Assembly: GCF_018614075.1 (NCBI RefSeq) | Contig: NZ_JAGGOZ010000024.1 | Span: forward strand, 1-64,000 | Length of the DNA stretch: 64,000 nt | Direction of reading: 5' to 3' | From: Streptomyces sp. ISL-94 | Lineage (GTDB): Bacteria; Actinomycetota; Actinomycetes; Streptomycetales; Streptomycetaceae | Part shown: positions 44,386 through 53,939 of the stretch, piece after piece | Layout: every line of letters begins with the position of its first letter | Numbering within the stretch: position 1 is the stretch's first letter | The notes under the pieces: model-generated | Databases searched by the model: none | What the model saw: only the letters and a program-made list of their open reading frames with translations | Told to the model about the DNA's origin: nothing | Made by a program: the position numbers and the translations under genes

Positions 44386-45945
44386 TCAGCCCAGGTCGCC
44401 CGTGGCCGTGCGCTCGGCCAGCCGCACCAGGGTGCGCACGGCCGAGCCGGTGCCGCCCTTGGGGGTGTAGCCGTACGGCGCGCCCTCGTGGAAGGCGGGG
44501 CCCGCGATGTCGAGGTGGGCCCAGGTGATGCCCTCGCCGACGAACTCCTGGAGGAAGAGGCCGGCCAGCAGGCCGCTGCCCATGCGCTCACCCATGTTGG
44601 CGATGTCGGCGGTGGGGGAGTCCATGCTCTTGCGCAGCTCGGCGGGGAGCGGCATCGGCCACGAGGACTCGCCGACCTCCTCGGCGATCTCGTGGATCGA
44701 CGTGCGGAAGGCGTCGTCGTTGCCCATGACCGCGAAGGTGCGGTTGCCCAGGGCCAGCACCATGGCGCCGGTCAGGGTGGCGACGTCGACGATCGCGTCC
44801 GGGGCCTCCTCGGAGGCCCTGGTCAGCGCGTCGCCCAGGACCAGGCGGCCCTCGGCGTCCGTGTTGAGCACCTCGACGGTTTTGCCGCTGTACATGCGCA
44901 GCACGTCGCCGGGCTTGACGGCGGAGCCGGACGGCATGTTCTCGGCGAGCGCGAGCCAGCCGGTGACGTTGACCTGGAGGCCCAGCTTCGCGGCGGCGAC
45001 CACGGTGGCGAAGACGGCGGCGGCGCCGGCCATGTCGCACTTCATCGTCTCGTTGTGGCCGGCCGGCTTCAGGGAGATGCCGCCCGAGTCGTAGGTGATG
45101 CCCTTGCCGACGAAGGCCAGGGTCTTCTCCGCCTTGGGGTGGGTGTAGGAGAGCCGCACCAGGCGCGGCGGGTTCTCGGAGCCCTTGCCGACGCCCATGA
45201 TGCCGCCGTAGCCGCCCTTGACGAGGGCCTTCTCGTCCAGCACCTGGACCTTGATGCCGTGCTCCTTCGCGGTCGTGGAGGCGACCGCGGCGAAGGCCTC
45301 GGGGGTCAGGTCGTTCGGCGGGGTGTTGACCAGGTCGCGGGCGATGTTGACCTCGGTCGCCACGATCGTGGCGCGCTCGACCGCGGCCTTGTGCTCCTTG
45401 TCGCGCGGCTTGGCGCCCAGCAGGGTGACCTCGGCGAGCGGCTGCTTCGGGCCCTCTCCCCCAGACTTCGTCCGGGAGGTGCCCCCATTGCCGGAGCCCT
45501 TCTTCTCGCCGCCCTGGTAGACGGTGAAGGCGTACGCGCCCAGCAGCGCGCCCTCGGCGACGGCGGTGACGGCGGAGGCGTCGTCCAGGGGGAGGGCGAA
45601 GGCCGCCTTCTTGGAGCCGTGCAGGGCGCGGGCGGCGGCGCCGGCGGCGCGGCGCAGCACCTCCTCGTCGAACGACTCGTCCTTCTCGGGGAGGGAGCCC
45701 AGTCCGACCGCCAGCACGACCGGGACCTTCAGGCCCGCCGGGGCCGGCAGCTTGGTGATCTCGCTTTCGGCGCCCGAGGCACCAAGTGCGTCGAGCACGG
45801 CGGCGAGCTTTCCGTCGTACGCCTTGTCCACGGCCTCGGCGCCCGCGGCGACGACCGGCCCCTTGGGGCCCTTGGCGACACCGACGACGAGGACGTCGGC
45901 GCGCAGCGTCGCCGCGCCGGCAGTGCTGAGAGTCAGAGCAGTCAC
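44386..45945 (-). CDS. pepA: Leucyl aminopeptidase (M17)
   Basis: 519-residue cytosolic aminopeptidase. Metal/catalytic motifs: GKGITYDSGGISLKP (Lys and Asp) and the signature NTDAEGRLVLGDAL. GTG at 45945 gives the usual N-terminus. Between EKKGSG and LAEVTLLG there is an extra Gly/Ser/Lys-rich stretch made by the palindromic mini-element (45456-45487). Encoded upstream of lpdA in the same direction but separated by its own terminator. Confidence 0.95.
   Translation of the reverse strand: MTALTLSTAGAATLRADVLVVGVAKGPKGPVVAAGAEAVDKAYDGKLAAVLDALGASGAESEITKLPAPAGLKVPVVLAVGLGSLPEKDESFDEEVLRRAAGAAARALHGSKKAAFALPLDDASAVTAVAEGALLGAYAFTVYQGGEKKGSGNGGTSRTKSGGEGPKQPLAEVTLLGAKPRDKEHKAAVERATIVATEVNIARDLVNTPPNDLTPEAFAAVASTTAKEHGIKVQVLDEKALVKGGYGGIMGVGKGSENPPRLVRLSYTHPKAEKTLAFVGKGITYDSGGISLKPAGHNETMKCDMAGAAAVFATVVAAAKLGLQVNVTGWLALAENMPSGSAVKPGDVLRMYSGKTVEVLNTDAEGRLVLGDALTRASEEAPDAIVDVATLTGAMVLALGNRTFAVMGNDDAFRTSIHEIAEEVGESSWPMPLPAELRKSMDSPTADIANMGERMGSGLLAGLFLQEFVGEGITWAHLDIAGPAFHEGAPYGYTPKGGTGSAVRTLVRLAERTATGDLG
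45456..45487. repeat. Palindromic mini-element inserted in pepA
   Basis: A 32-base element CTCCCCCAG-ACTTCGTC-CGGGAGG-TGCCCCCA. Same design as 1859-1893 in glnII. Inserted in frame in a loop between the N-terminal domain and the catalytic domain. Confidence 0.75.
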
Positions 45946-46289
45946 GGTGGTGAAGTCTCGCTTCCGTTTGTGTGTGTGGGCCGAGTGGGTGGACGGCCAT
46001 CCGTAGCGATCGTATTCGGGCCCGACGGCCGCCGGAACGAGCCTACGCGCAGCCTCTCGCCCGTACGCCACTCGAAGGTTTGGCAAGTTGTTCGATCAAG
46101 AGGCCGTCAGGTTCACCCATCTGTGGACTCTGCTCCAGGTTTGCCTCGTAGACCTGACGAGGTCCGAAAGACTCGGTCCACTCTCGCAACGGGACGCGGG
46201 GTTCCTTTGCATGATTTCCACAGAGCCTCCCCGGCCCGGCCATCCGCCACAGGGCCGAGTCGAGGACGCCTGCGGGGGGAAAGGCCGAC
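45946..46289. other. Divergent intergenic region pepA/deacetylase
   Basis: Carries the promoters of both genes. One inverted repeat, CCTCGT-n7-ACGAGG (46144-46162), may be a regulator site for the exopolysaccharide operon. No gene seen. Confidence 0.35.
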
Positions 46290-48317
46290 ATGGTCAACAA
46301 GAACCGGATGAACAGGGTCGCCGCCGTCATGGCCGCGGCTGCCCTGGCGTCCGCGGCAGTACCCGCCGCGACCGCGACGGCGGTCGCGACGCCGCGCATC
46401 GACCTGAAGGTGCTCGTCGTCGACGACGGCGGCAGTTCGGTCGAGGCGATCACCGCGGAGCTCCGGGACACCGGAGTCCCCTACACCCGCGTGGTGCTGG
46501 GCTCCGGCAGCCGTCCGGTCATCAACGCCGGGTTCCTCAGCGACACGGTGGACGGCCGTCCGCGCGCCAAGTACCAGGGCGTGGTCCTGCCGAACGAGAA
46601 CCCCTTCGGCGAGGGCTCGGCCGAGATGGCCGCGCTCGCCGCGTACGAGACGGCGTACGGGATCCGCCAGGTCGACGCCTACACCTGGGCCCACCCGGGC
46701 GTGGGTCTGGAGTACACCGACAACGGCGGCTACAGCGGCCGGCTCGACGGCACCCAGGCAGCCGTCACCGCCGCCGGCAAGGCCGGCCCCTTCGGCTACC
46801 TGGGCGGACAGGTGGCCTTCGAGGACAACTCCGCCCTCGTCCCCGAGAGCTTCGGGTTCATGGGCAAGCCGAGGACCGGCTACACCAGCTACCTCGACGC
46901 CCCCGTCGACTCCGGACGGGCCTCGCTCGTCGGCGAGTACGCCCACGACGGGCGCAGCGAACTGGTCGTCACCTTCGGCTACAACCAGTACCAGCAGCAG
47001 TTCCGGCTGCTGGCCCGCGGCATCGTCGACTGGCTCACCCAGCAGGTCCACCTCGGCCAGAGCCGCAGCTACTTCGCGGTCCACGTCGACGACGTCTTCG
47101 CCCCGGACGCCCGCTGGAGCAAGGACCTCGACTGCACGCCCGGCGACTACGCCTGCGCGGGGGGCGAGGGCAAGGAGAGCACCATCCGGATGACCGCCGC
47201 CGACGCCGTCTACGCGGCGCAGTGGCAGCAGGCCAAGGGCTTCACGCTCGACATGCTCTTCAACGCGGGCGCCGGCGAGGAGTGGAAGGGCGAGAACGGC
47301 GGCACCGACGCCCTCACCGCCCAGCTCGTCGCCGACCGCGCCAAGTACCGCTGGATGAACCACACCTACACGCACCCCTTCCTCGGCTGCGTCCAGGACA
47401 CCACCACCGTCCCCTGGACCTGCACGAAGAACACCCAGGGCGCGGTCAACTGGATGAGCCGCGCCGAGATCTCCGCCCAGATCCGCGACAACAACAACTG
47501 GGCCGCCTCCAAGGGCATCACCACCGACCGGACCGAGCTCGTCACCGGCGAGCACTCGGGCCTCAAAACCCTCCCGCAGCAGGAACAGGACAATCCCAAC
47601 CTGGCCGGCGCGCTCGCCGACAACGGCGTGAAATGGGCGGGCAGCGACAACTCCCGCGAACCCCGGCAGCGCCCGGTCGGCGCCGCCCTCACCGTCCCCC
47701 GCCACCCGATGAACGTGTACTACAACACGGGCACCAACGCGGAGATGGCCGACGAGTACAACTGGATCTACACCAGCCGCGAGGACGGCGGCAGCGGAGT
47801 CTGCGAGGACAGCCCCGCCACCTCCACCTGCCTGCCGGACCCGCTGGACCCGAACACCGGCTACCTCGACCACATCGTCCCCCAGGAGGCCCGGACCGCC
47901 CTGCGCCACGTGCTGGCCAACGACCCGCGCCCGCACTACGCCCACCAGTCCAACCTCGCCGAGGACCGCACCCTCTACCCGGTCCTCAACCGGGTCCTGG
48001 ACGACTACCGCGCGCTGTACGCGCCCAGCGCGCCGATCGTCAACCAGAGCATGAAGGACACCGGCGTCGAGCTCGCCCGCCGCACCGCCTGGGACAAGGC
48101 GCTCGCCGAGGGCAAGGTCACCGCCTACCGCATCGGCACGGCCGTCACCGTCAAGGCACCCTCCGGTGTCCTCGCCCCGCTGACCGCCCCCAACGGGACC
48201 AAGAAGCAACTCCTGCTCGGCACCGCCGACTTCGGCGCCGCCTATGCTGGCAACCGTTCCGCCTGGACCGGACCCGAGCTGCTCCAGAGCGCCGTCACGC
48301 TCAAGCTGCCCAGCTGA
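46290..48317 (+). CDS. Secreted NodB-type polysaccharide deacetylase (Agd3/PelA-like)
   Basis: 675 residues with a signal peptide (to about residue 33). The central domain has the NodB-like first metal motif (FAVHVDDVFAPDARW, Asp-Asp) and second (NHTYTHPFLGC, HxxxH). The N-terminal 200 residues look like a separate domain, fitting CE18-type deacetylases (a carbohydrate-binding module plus catalytic domain). Deacetylates a GalNAc/GlcNAc polymer outside the cell. First gene of the exopolysaccharide operon; 103 bases to the glycosyltransferase. Confidence 0.75.
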   Translation: MVNKNRMNRVAAVMAAAALASAAVPAATATAVATPRIDLKVLVVDDGGSSVEAITAELRDTGVPYTRVVLGSGSRPVINAGFLSDTVDGRPRAKYQGVVLPNENPFGEGSAEMAALAAYETAYGIRQVDAYTWAHPGVGLEYTDNGGYSGRLDGTQAAVTAAGKAGPFGYLGGQVAFEDNSALVPESFGFMGKPRTGYTSYLDAPVDSGRASLVGEYAHDGRSELVVTFGYNQYQQQFRLLARGIVDWLTQQVHLGQSRSYFAVHVDDVFAPDARWSKDLDCTPGDYACAGGEGKESTIRMTAADAVYAAQWQQAKGFTLDMLFNAGAGEEWKGENGGTDALTAQLVADRAKYRWMNHTYTHPFLGCVQDTTTVPWTCTKNTQGAVNWMSRAEISAQIRDNNNWAASKGITTDRTELVTGEHSGLKTLPQQEQDNPNLAGALADNGVKWAGSDNSREPRQRPVGAALTVPRHPMNVYYNTGTNAEMADEYNWIYTSREDGGSGVCEDSPATSTCLPDPLDPNTGYLDHIVPQEARTALRHVLANDPRPHYAHQSNLAEDRTLYPVLNRVLDDYRALYAPSAPIVNQSMKDTGVELARRTAWDKALAEGKVTAYRIGTAVTVKAPSGVLAPLTAPNGTKKQLLLGTADFGAAYAGNRSAWTGPELLQSAVTLKLPS

Positions 48318-48420
48318 CCGACGGGCAGCAGCCCCGCAAGCCGTCACGCGTACCACCTAGCGCCGGCGCTCCGGATACCACACGGGCGCCGGCCCCTTTT
48401 CCGTCCTGGGGGGACACCGT

Positions 48421-49965
48421 ATGAGCCATGGGCGCCATGTCACCATGCTCACCGAAGGCACCTACCCGCACGTCCACGGGGGCGTCAGCACCTGGTGCGA
48501 CCAACTGGTACGCGGCATGCCGGAGGTCGACTTCAACGTCATAGCCCTGACCGGCTCCGGACGCGAGCCGGTCACCTGGGAACTGCCGCGCAACGTCTAC
48601 CGGCACACCTCCGTCCCGCTCTGGGGGCCGCCCCCCGCGCGCGGCCGCCGCTGGAGCCCGCGCGGCAGGGCCCACCGCCGCTTCACCGAGATCTACGAGA
48701 CCTTCGTGCTCTCCCTCCTGGACCCCGTCCACCAGGGGAACCAGCCGGCGCCAGCCGGAAAGGGGTTCTCCGAGGCCCTGCGCGAATTCGCCCTCCTCGC
48801 CCGGTCCGGGCGACTGGCCCCCGCCCTGCGCTCCGAGTCCGTCCTGCGCCTGCTGATGGCCGTGTGGACCCGCCCCGGCCTCAGCACCGCCGCCGCCGCG
48901 CCCACCATCCACGACGCGCTCACCGCCACCGACCTGCTGGAACACGCGCTGCGTCCGCTGGCCGTACGGATCCCGCCCGACAGCGTCGCGCACGCCGTCA
49001 GCAGCGGCCTCGCCACCCTCCCGGCCCTCGCCGCCAAACAGCTCGACGAGGTGCCCTTCCTCCTCACCGAGCACGGCATCTACCTGCGCGAGCGCTACCT
49101 CGGCTACCGCACCGCCGAGCAGCGCTGGCCGGTCAAGGCGCTGATGCTCGGCTTCTACCGCGAGCTCAACACCGAGGGCTACCGGCAGGCCGACCTGATC
49201 ACCCCCTGCAACCAGTACAACCGCCGCTGGGAGGAGCGCGGAGGCGCCGCCTCCGACCGGATCCGCACGGTCTACAACGGCGTCGACCCGCACGCCTTCC
49301 CCGAGGCCGGCGCCGAACCCGAGGTGCCCACCCTCAGCTGGTGCGGCCGCATCGACCCCATCAAGGACCTCGAAACCCTCATCCGGGCCTACGCCTTCAT
49401 GCGCGAGGAGCTGCCCGCCCTGCGGCTGCGGCTCTTCGGCCCGGTCCCGGCCGGCTGCGAGGAGTACAAGCTGCGCCTGGAGAAACTCGCCGCCGAACTC
49501 GGCGTCGGCGACGGGATCACCTACGAGGGCCGTATCGAGCAGGTCGCCCAGGCCTACGCGGCCGGCAGCATCGTGATGCTCTCCAGCATCAGCGAGGGCT
49601 TCCCCTTCAGCATCATCGAGGCCATGTCCTGCGGCCGCACCACCGTCTCCACCGATGTCGGCGGGGTCCGCGAAGCCGTCGGCGACACCGGCCTCGTCGT
49701 CCCGCCGCGCGAGCCCGAGACCATGGCCCGCGCGACCCTCGCCCTGCTCCGCGACGGCGAACGCCGCGCCGAGCTCGGCCGGATGGCCCGCAGGCGGGTG
49801 GTGGAGAAGTTCACCCTCCACCGGTCCGTGGACGGCTTCCGGCACATCTACCGCGAGCTCGCGGACGGCCAGCCCGTCCTGCCCGTCCGCGAGGGCGACG
49901 ACTGGACCCAGCGGCTCGCCGACCCGTGGTACCGCGAACTGGCCGCCGACGGGAGCCTGTGGTGA
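48421..49965 (+). CDS. PelF-like GT4 glycosyltransferase (DUF3492)
   Basis: 514 residues. N-terminal MLTEGTYPHVHGGVSTWCDQ and YNGVDP are PelF/DUF3492 hallmarks. GT4 donor site: VPTLSWCGRIDPIKDLETLI (phosphate-binding) and the E-x7-E region SSISEGFPFSIIEAMSCGRT. Uses a UDP-hexosamine to build the polymer in the cytoplasm. Overlaps the next gene by four bases. Confidence 0.85.
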   Translation: MSHGRHVTMLTEGTYPHVHGGVSTWCDQLVRGMPEVDFNVIALTGSGREPVTWELPRNVYRHTSVPLWGPPPARGRRWSPRGRAHRRFTEIYETFVLSLLDPVHQGNQPAPAGKGFSEALREFALLARSGRLAPALRSESVLRLLMAVWTRPGLSTAAAAPTIHDALTATDLLEHALRPLAVRIPPDSVAHAVSSGLATLPALAAKQLDEVPFLLTEHGIYLRERYLGYRTAEQRWPVKALMLGFYRELNTEGYRQADLITPCNQYNRRWEERGGAASDRIRTVYNGVDPHAFPEAGAEPEVPTLSWCGRIDPIKDLETLIRAYAFMREELPALRLRLFGPVPAGCEEYKLRLEKLAAELGVGDGITYEGRIEQVAQAYAAGSIVMLSSISEGFPFSIIEAMSCGRTTVSTDVGGVREAVGDTGLVVPPREPETMARATLALLRDGERRAELGRMARRRVVEKFTLHRSVDGFRHIYRELADGQPVLPVREGDDWTQRLADPWYRELAADGSLW

Positions 49966-51647
49966 GCGGATCCCTGTGGCTCAAACCGCCCGGCATCGAG
50001 GGCGGGTGGGCGCAGGCCGGCCCCCCGGCCACCCGCCGCCGGGGCCCTGCCCGGCACGCGGCGCCCGCGGGGGCCGGCCCGGCGGGTTCCGGGGGATCGG
50101 CGGCGCCGGCGGGTTCCGCCGGCGCTCCCGGGGCCCGCGGGCCCCGTGGGGACACCCTCCCCGCCATCCCCCGGCCGCGCCGCGAAGCCCCGGCCGCCGC
50201 GGCCGACCCGATGGACGAACTCGCCGACCGCCTCGGCGTGTTCATCGCCGCCGCCGTCCACCCCGACGAGATCGCCGCGATCCTCGAATCCGACGGCATG
50301 ACCGACGAGTACATCCGGCTCACCTACGGCCGCCACGACTCCTTCACCCTCGCCGAGGAGCTCTACGCCCGGGTGCCCCGCTCCTTCCCGGAACCCGCGG
50401 ACATCCCCGACCCCTGGAAGGTCCCCCTCACCGCCTGCCTGCTGCGCGGGGTGGTCTTCGCCCTGCCCGGCCTCGCCTACGTCCTCGGCGCACCCCTGCT
50501 CGAAGGCCCGCAGGACCGCCTCGGCCTGCCCGCCGGGACACTGACCCTGCTCGCCGGGGCGCTCATCGGCTGGGTCTGGGACCAGACCCTGTCCCACCGC
50601 GCCTACTCCTGGCTCGGCCTCGGCGACCGGGCCGCCGCCGCGCGGACCCTGCTGGCCGGAGCCCCCGCCGGGTCCCTGCTGGGCACCGCCGCCGCGCTGG
50701 CCGTCCCGGGCGGGCCGCCGTTCTCGTACGCCTTCGCCGCCGGGCAGGCCCTCTACGTCGGCGCCGCCACGGTCCTGCTCGTCCTCGGCCGGGAGCGGAT
50801 GCTGCTCGCCGCACTCGGCCCGATGGCCGCCGGGGCCCTGCTCGCCCTCTTCGTGGACCTGCCCGTCCCCCTCCGCGTGACCCTGCTCGCCGTGTCCCTG
50901 CTGGCCGCCTGCACCCTGGCCGTACGGGAACTGCCCGTCTCCGCGGGCCTGCGCTCCGCCGCCCGCCGGATCCGGGGCTGGACCGAGCGCCGCCCGGGCG
51001 GCGGCGGCCCGGTGCGCTGGCAGATGCTGCGCGGCGCCGAGGAGGAGTACGCCCCGCGCGGGCCCCGGCTCGGGGACTCCGTCCCGTACGGGGTCTTCGG
51101 CCTCGGCACCGGCCTGCTCGTGCTGTACGCCGCCCTCGGGGAGGTGCTCGCCGGAGGACCCGCCGAGGCCGTCGCCGCCCCCTCGGCGGTGGCCCTCACC
51201 CTCAGCATGGGGCCCGCCGAATGGCTCCTCCACCGGTTCCGCAGCGGCAGCCTCGCCGGGCTCCGGGCGGCCCGCTCGCCCCGCGCCTTCCGGCGGCGGA
51301 TGCACGCGACCCTGGCCCGGTGCCTCGCCGCCTACCTCGTGGTGCTGCTGGCCCTGGGCCTGGCCGGAACCCTGCTCTGGCCGCACGCCCCCGGCCTGAC
51401 CGCGGTCCGCGCCCTGACCCTGCTCCTGCTCGGCGCCGTGATGTGGACCGGGCTGCTCCTCCAGTCCTTCGGGGCGGTCCGGCCCGCCGCCGTGGTCTGC
51501 GCCTCGGCCGCCGTCGCCCAGAGCCTGGCCCTGCTGACCGGGCTGGGACAGCCCCGGCTGGTCCAGCTGGTGGTCGCGGGCGCGGCCGCGGCCGCGCTGG
51601 CCGTCCTGGTCTGCCTGCTCCTCGGCCGGGCGACCGCCCACCGGTGA
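49962..51647 (+). CDS. Polytopic membrane protein of exopolysaccharide operon
   Basis: 561 residues. A Pro/Ala/Gly-rich N-terminus (to about 75), a short helical region (ADRLGVFIAAAVHPDEIAAI), then about ten or eleven hydrophobic segments. GTG at 49962 overlaps the glycosyltransferase stop. No clear PelG/Wzx motif, but its place between the glycosyltransferase and hydrolases suggests polymer export or assembly. Confidence 0.7.
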   Translation: MSGSLWLKPPGIEGGWAQAGPPATRRRGPARHAAPAGAGPAGSGGSAAPAGSAGAPGARGPRGDTLPAIPRPRREAPAAAADPMDELADRLGVFIAAAVHPDEIAAILESDGMTDEYIRLTYGRHDSFTLAEELYARVPRSFPEPADIPDPWKVPLTACLLRGVVFALPGLAYVLGAPLLEGPQDRLGLPAGTLTLLAGALIGWVWDQTLSHRAYSWLGLGDRAAAARTLLAGAPAGSLLGTAAALAVPGGPPFSYAFAAGQALYVGAATVLLVLGRERMLLAALGPMAAGALLALFVDLPVPLRVTLLAVSLLAACTLAVRELPVSAGLRSAARRIRGWTERRPGGGGPVRWQMLRGAEEEYAPRGPRLGDSVPYGVFGLGTGLLVLYAALGEVLAGGPAEAVAAPSAVALTLSMGPAEWLLHRFRSGSLAGLRAARSPRAFRRRMHATLARCLAAYLVVLLALGLAGTLLWPHAPGLTAVRALTLLLLGAVMWTGLLLQSFGAVRPAAVVCASAAVAQSLALLTGLGQPRLVQLVVAGAAAAALAVLVCLLLGRATAHR

Positions 51648-51679
51648 ACCACATCAGAACGTACGAGAAGAAGGACCCC

Positions 51680-52330
51680 ATGCTGCTGGTGCCCCTCTAC
51701 GAGCACCCCGCCGACCGGCCCGAGGACTGGGAGCGGCTGATCAGCTCCGCCGGCCGGCTCCACTCGGTGGTGCTCAACCCCGACAGCGGGCCGGGGGACG
51801 CCCCCGACGAACGCTTCGCGCGCGTCGCCGAGCGGCTGCGCGAGGCCGGGGTGCCCGTCCTCGGGTACGCCGACACCGACTACGGGCGCCGCCCGCACGC
51901 CGCCGTGGTGCAGGACCTGCTGCGCCACCGCGACTGGTACGGCGCCGACGGGGCGTTCCTCGACCAGGCCGCCTCCGCCCCGGAGCTGCTGGCACATTAC
52001 GGGCGGCTCGCCGTCGCCGCCCGGGCCGCGGGGGCCCGTACCCTCGTCCTCAACCACGGGGTCCACCCGCACCCCGGCTACGCCGAACTCGCCGACCTGC
52101 TCGTCACCTTCGAGGGCCCCTGGGACGCCTACCGGGACGCGGGCGCCGTACCGTCCTGGACCGCGGACCACCCCGCCCGGCGGTTCTGCCACCTCGTCTA
52201 CGCCGTCCCGCCCGGCGCGCCCGCCGCCGAACTCGCCGAGGCGCGCCGGGCGGGGGTGCACTGCGCGGTCCCGGGGACGGGCGCCCACCCGTGGGGGACC
52301 CTCCCGTACGCCCTGGAGGCCACCGCGTGA
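51680..52330 (+). CDS. Spherulin-4-like protein (GH135/Sph3-type)
   Basis: About 216 residues beginning MLLVPLYEHPADRPEDWERL, the spherulin-4 N-terminal barrel. The core GADGAFLDQAASAPELLAHY holds an Asp pair likely at the active site, and LVTFEGPWDAYRD is typical. No signal peptide is obvious with this start. ATG 51680 follows AAGGA; a GTG at 51644 coupled to the previous stop would add 12 residues. Sph3 members cleave GalNAc polymers. Confidence 0.7.
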   Translation: MLLVPLYEHPADRPEDWERLISSAGRLHSVVLNPDSGPGDAPDERFARVAERLREAGVPVLGYADTDYGRRPHAAVVQDLLRHRDWYGADGAFLDQAASAPELLAHYGRLAVAARAAGARTLVLNHGVHPHPGYAELADLLVTFEGPWDAYRDAGAVPSWTADHPARRFCHLVYAVPPGAPAAELAEARRAGVHCAVPGTGAHPWGTLPYALEATA

Positions 52331-53142
52331 AGCGCCTGCGCCCGCTGCTCCTGCTGCTCGTCCTGCCGGTCCTGCTCCTCGCAGCCTGCACCGCGGGGCC
52401 TGACGAGGGACCCGAGGACATCTCGCCCGGCCCCGCGCCCGGGGAGCGCTGGCAGCCGCGGCCCGGCGTGAGCTGGCAGTGGCAGCTCACGGGCAGGCTC
52501 GACACCTCCGTGAAGGCGGCGGTGTACGACGTCGACGGCTTCAACACCACCAAGGAGCAGATCGCCACGCTGAAGAAGGCCCGCCGCAAGACCATCTGCT
52601 ACGTCTCCACCGGCGCCTGGGAGGACTTCCGGCCGGATGCGGGCCAGTTCCCCGAGGAACTGCTCGGCAAGGGCAACGGCTGGGAGGGCGAACGCTGGCT
52701 GGACATCCGGCGGGTGGCGCAGCTGGAGCCGCTGATGGCCAAGCGGTTCGACATGTGCCGGGACAAGGGCTTCGACGCGGTCGAGCCGGACAACATGGAC
52801 GGCTACCAGAACACGTCCGGCTTCCCGCTCACGGCGGAGGACCAGCTGCGCTACAACCGGCTGATCGCGAAGCTGGCCCACGACCGGGGCCTGGCGGTGG
52901 GCCTGAAGAACGACTTGGACCAGATCCCGCAGCTGGTGGGCGAGTTCGACTTCGCCGTGAACGAGCAGTGCGCCCAATACGAGGAGTGCGAGCGGCTGAC
53001 CCCGTTCATCGAGGCCGGAAAGGCCGTCTTCCACGTCGAGTACGAGCTTCCGACGAGTCGCTTCTGCGGGAGGTCGAAGGAGCTGAAGCTGAGCTCGCTG
53101 CAGAAGAAGTCCGAACTGGGGCCTTGGCGGAAGGCGTGCTGA
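52327..53142 (+). CDS. GH114-like lipoprotein (endo-alpha-1,4-polygalactosaminidase type)
   Basis: 271 residues. Lipobox LLLLAACTAG; mature part starts W-Q-Q-L type barrel (SWQWQLTGRLDTSV). GH114 features: CYVSTGAWEDFRPDA, KGFDAVEPDNMDGY (Asp/Glu catalytic pair), GLKNDLDQI. Hydrolyses deacetylated galactosamine polymers. Completes an operon with PelF-like, deacetylase and Sph3-like genes. GTG at 52327 overlaps the previous stop. Confidence 0.82.
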   Translation: MKRLRPLLLLLVLPVLLLAACTAGPDEGPEDISPGPAPGERWQPRPGVSWQWQLTGRLDTSVKAAVYDVDGFNTTKEQIATLKKARRKTICYVSTGAWEDFRPDAGQFPEELLGKGNGWEGERWLDIRRVAQLEPLMAKRFDMCRDKGFDAVEPDNMDGYQNTSGFPLTAEDQLRYNRLIAKLAHDRGLAVGLKNDLDQIPQLVGEFDFAVNEQCAQYEECERLTPFIEAGKAVFHVEYELPTSRFCGRSKELKLSSLQKKSELGPWRKAC

Positions 53143-53206
53143 CGGGTCCGGGCGGCGCGGGCGCCTGAAGGCCGACTATCACCCCCTCGAGCCGTCGGGG
53201 CCACTC

Positions 53207-53731
53207 GGTGGCTGCCCACCCGCCCCCGAGCGGGGCGCGGCGGGGGGACGGGAACAGCCGACCGGTACCCGGGAGGCCGGGGCCCCGGCGGGGCGGGAGC
53301 GGACAGCCGACCGGCACCCGGAAGATCGGGGTCCCGGCTGGACGGTCTCAGAGAAGGTATGGGGGTTTCCCGGCAGTCTTCGTCCTTCCGCGTCGGGCCG
53401 GCCTGTCAAGGGCGCTCCTTCGTCGCGTCGCTTCGCGATGGCCTTCGGCCACCCTTGACAGACCGTCCCGCCACGGAAAAACGAAGACTGCCGGGAAACC
53501 CCCAAAAGAACGGCACGGTCGATAGTCAGAGGAGCGGCTCCGTCAGAGATGCGGCGGGCGGTCGGGGCCCGGCAGACCGGGCATCCGGGGCGACACCCAG
53601 CCGGTCCGGGGCCAGGGGTGGTCCTCCCTGCACGAAACGCCGACGAGACCGCCCTGCGGAGCACCCAGGCGCACCAGATCGCTACGCGCTCCTCATGTCT
53701 CGGCGTCCGGCGGCTGTCTTGGGCTGGTCAT
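53207..53731 (+). repeat. Left inverted arm of the KorSA/Pif cassette
   Basis: Largely the reverse complement of 55521-56113. From the outside: GGTGGCTGCCCACC (53207-53220), two degenerate direct repeats around ACAGCCGACCGG, a roughly 143-base imperfect palindrome (53361-53503, itself bounded by GGGGGTTTCCCGGCAGTC and its complement), a moderately conserved stretch, then the roughly 40-base core shared with the 3.9-5.5 kb cassette (53671-53731). Fills most of the gap after the GH114 gene. Confidence 0.85.
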
Positions 53732-53939
53732 GGGCGGGCTCGACGTTCTCGACGGCGGTGGTGAACTCGCGGCCGGTTGCTCCCCGGATGTAGGCCAGTT
53801 CCATCCAGCGCTGGTGGCTGGCGGAGTCCGAGACGTTCTCGTTGATCACGGCCATCAGCTCACCCTCGACGCCGGACGCGATGTCGCGGACGCGGCGGTG
53901 GAGAAGGCGGTGGGGTACGTATTCGTACTGCTCATTCAT
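53682..53939 (-). CDS. Small hypothetical cassette protein (85 aa)
   Basis: From ATG 53939: MNEQYEYVPHRLLHRRVRDI, then an acidic helix (EGELMAVINENVSDSASHQR). The last 13 residues (PKTAAGRRDMRSA) and stop are encoded by the terminal repeat and are the same as the C-terminus of the NUDIX protein at the other end. Overlaps the upstream small gene by eight bases. Family unknown. Confidence 0.65.
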   Translation of the reverse strand: MNEQYEYVPHRLLHRRVRDIASGVEGELMAVINENVSDSASHQRWMELAYIRGATGREFTTAVENVEPAHDQPKTAAGRRDMRSA

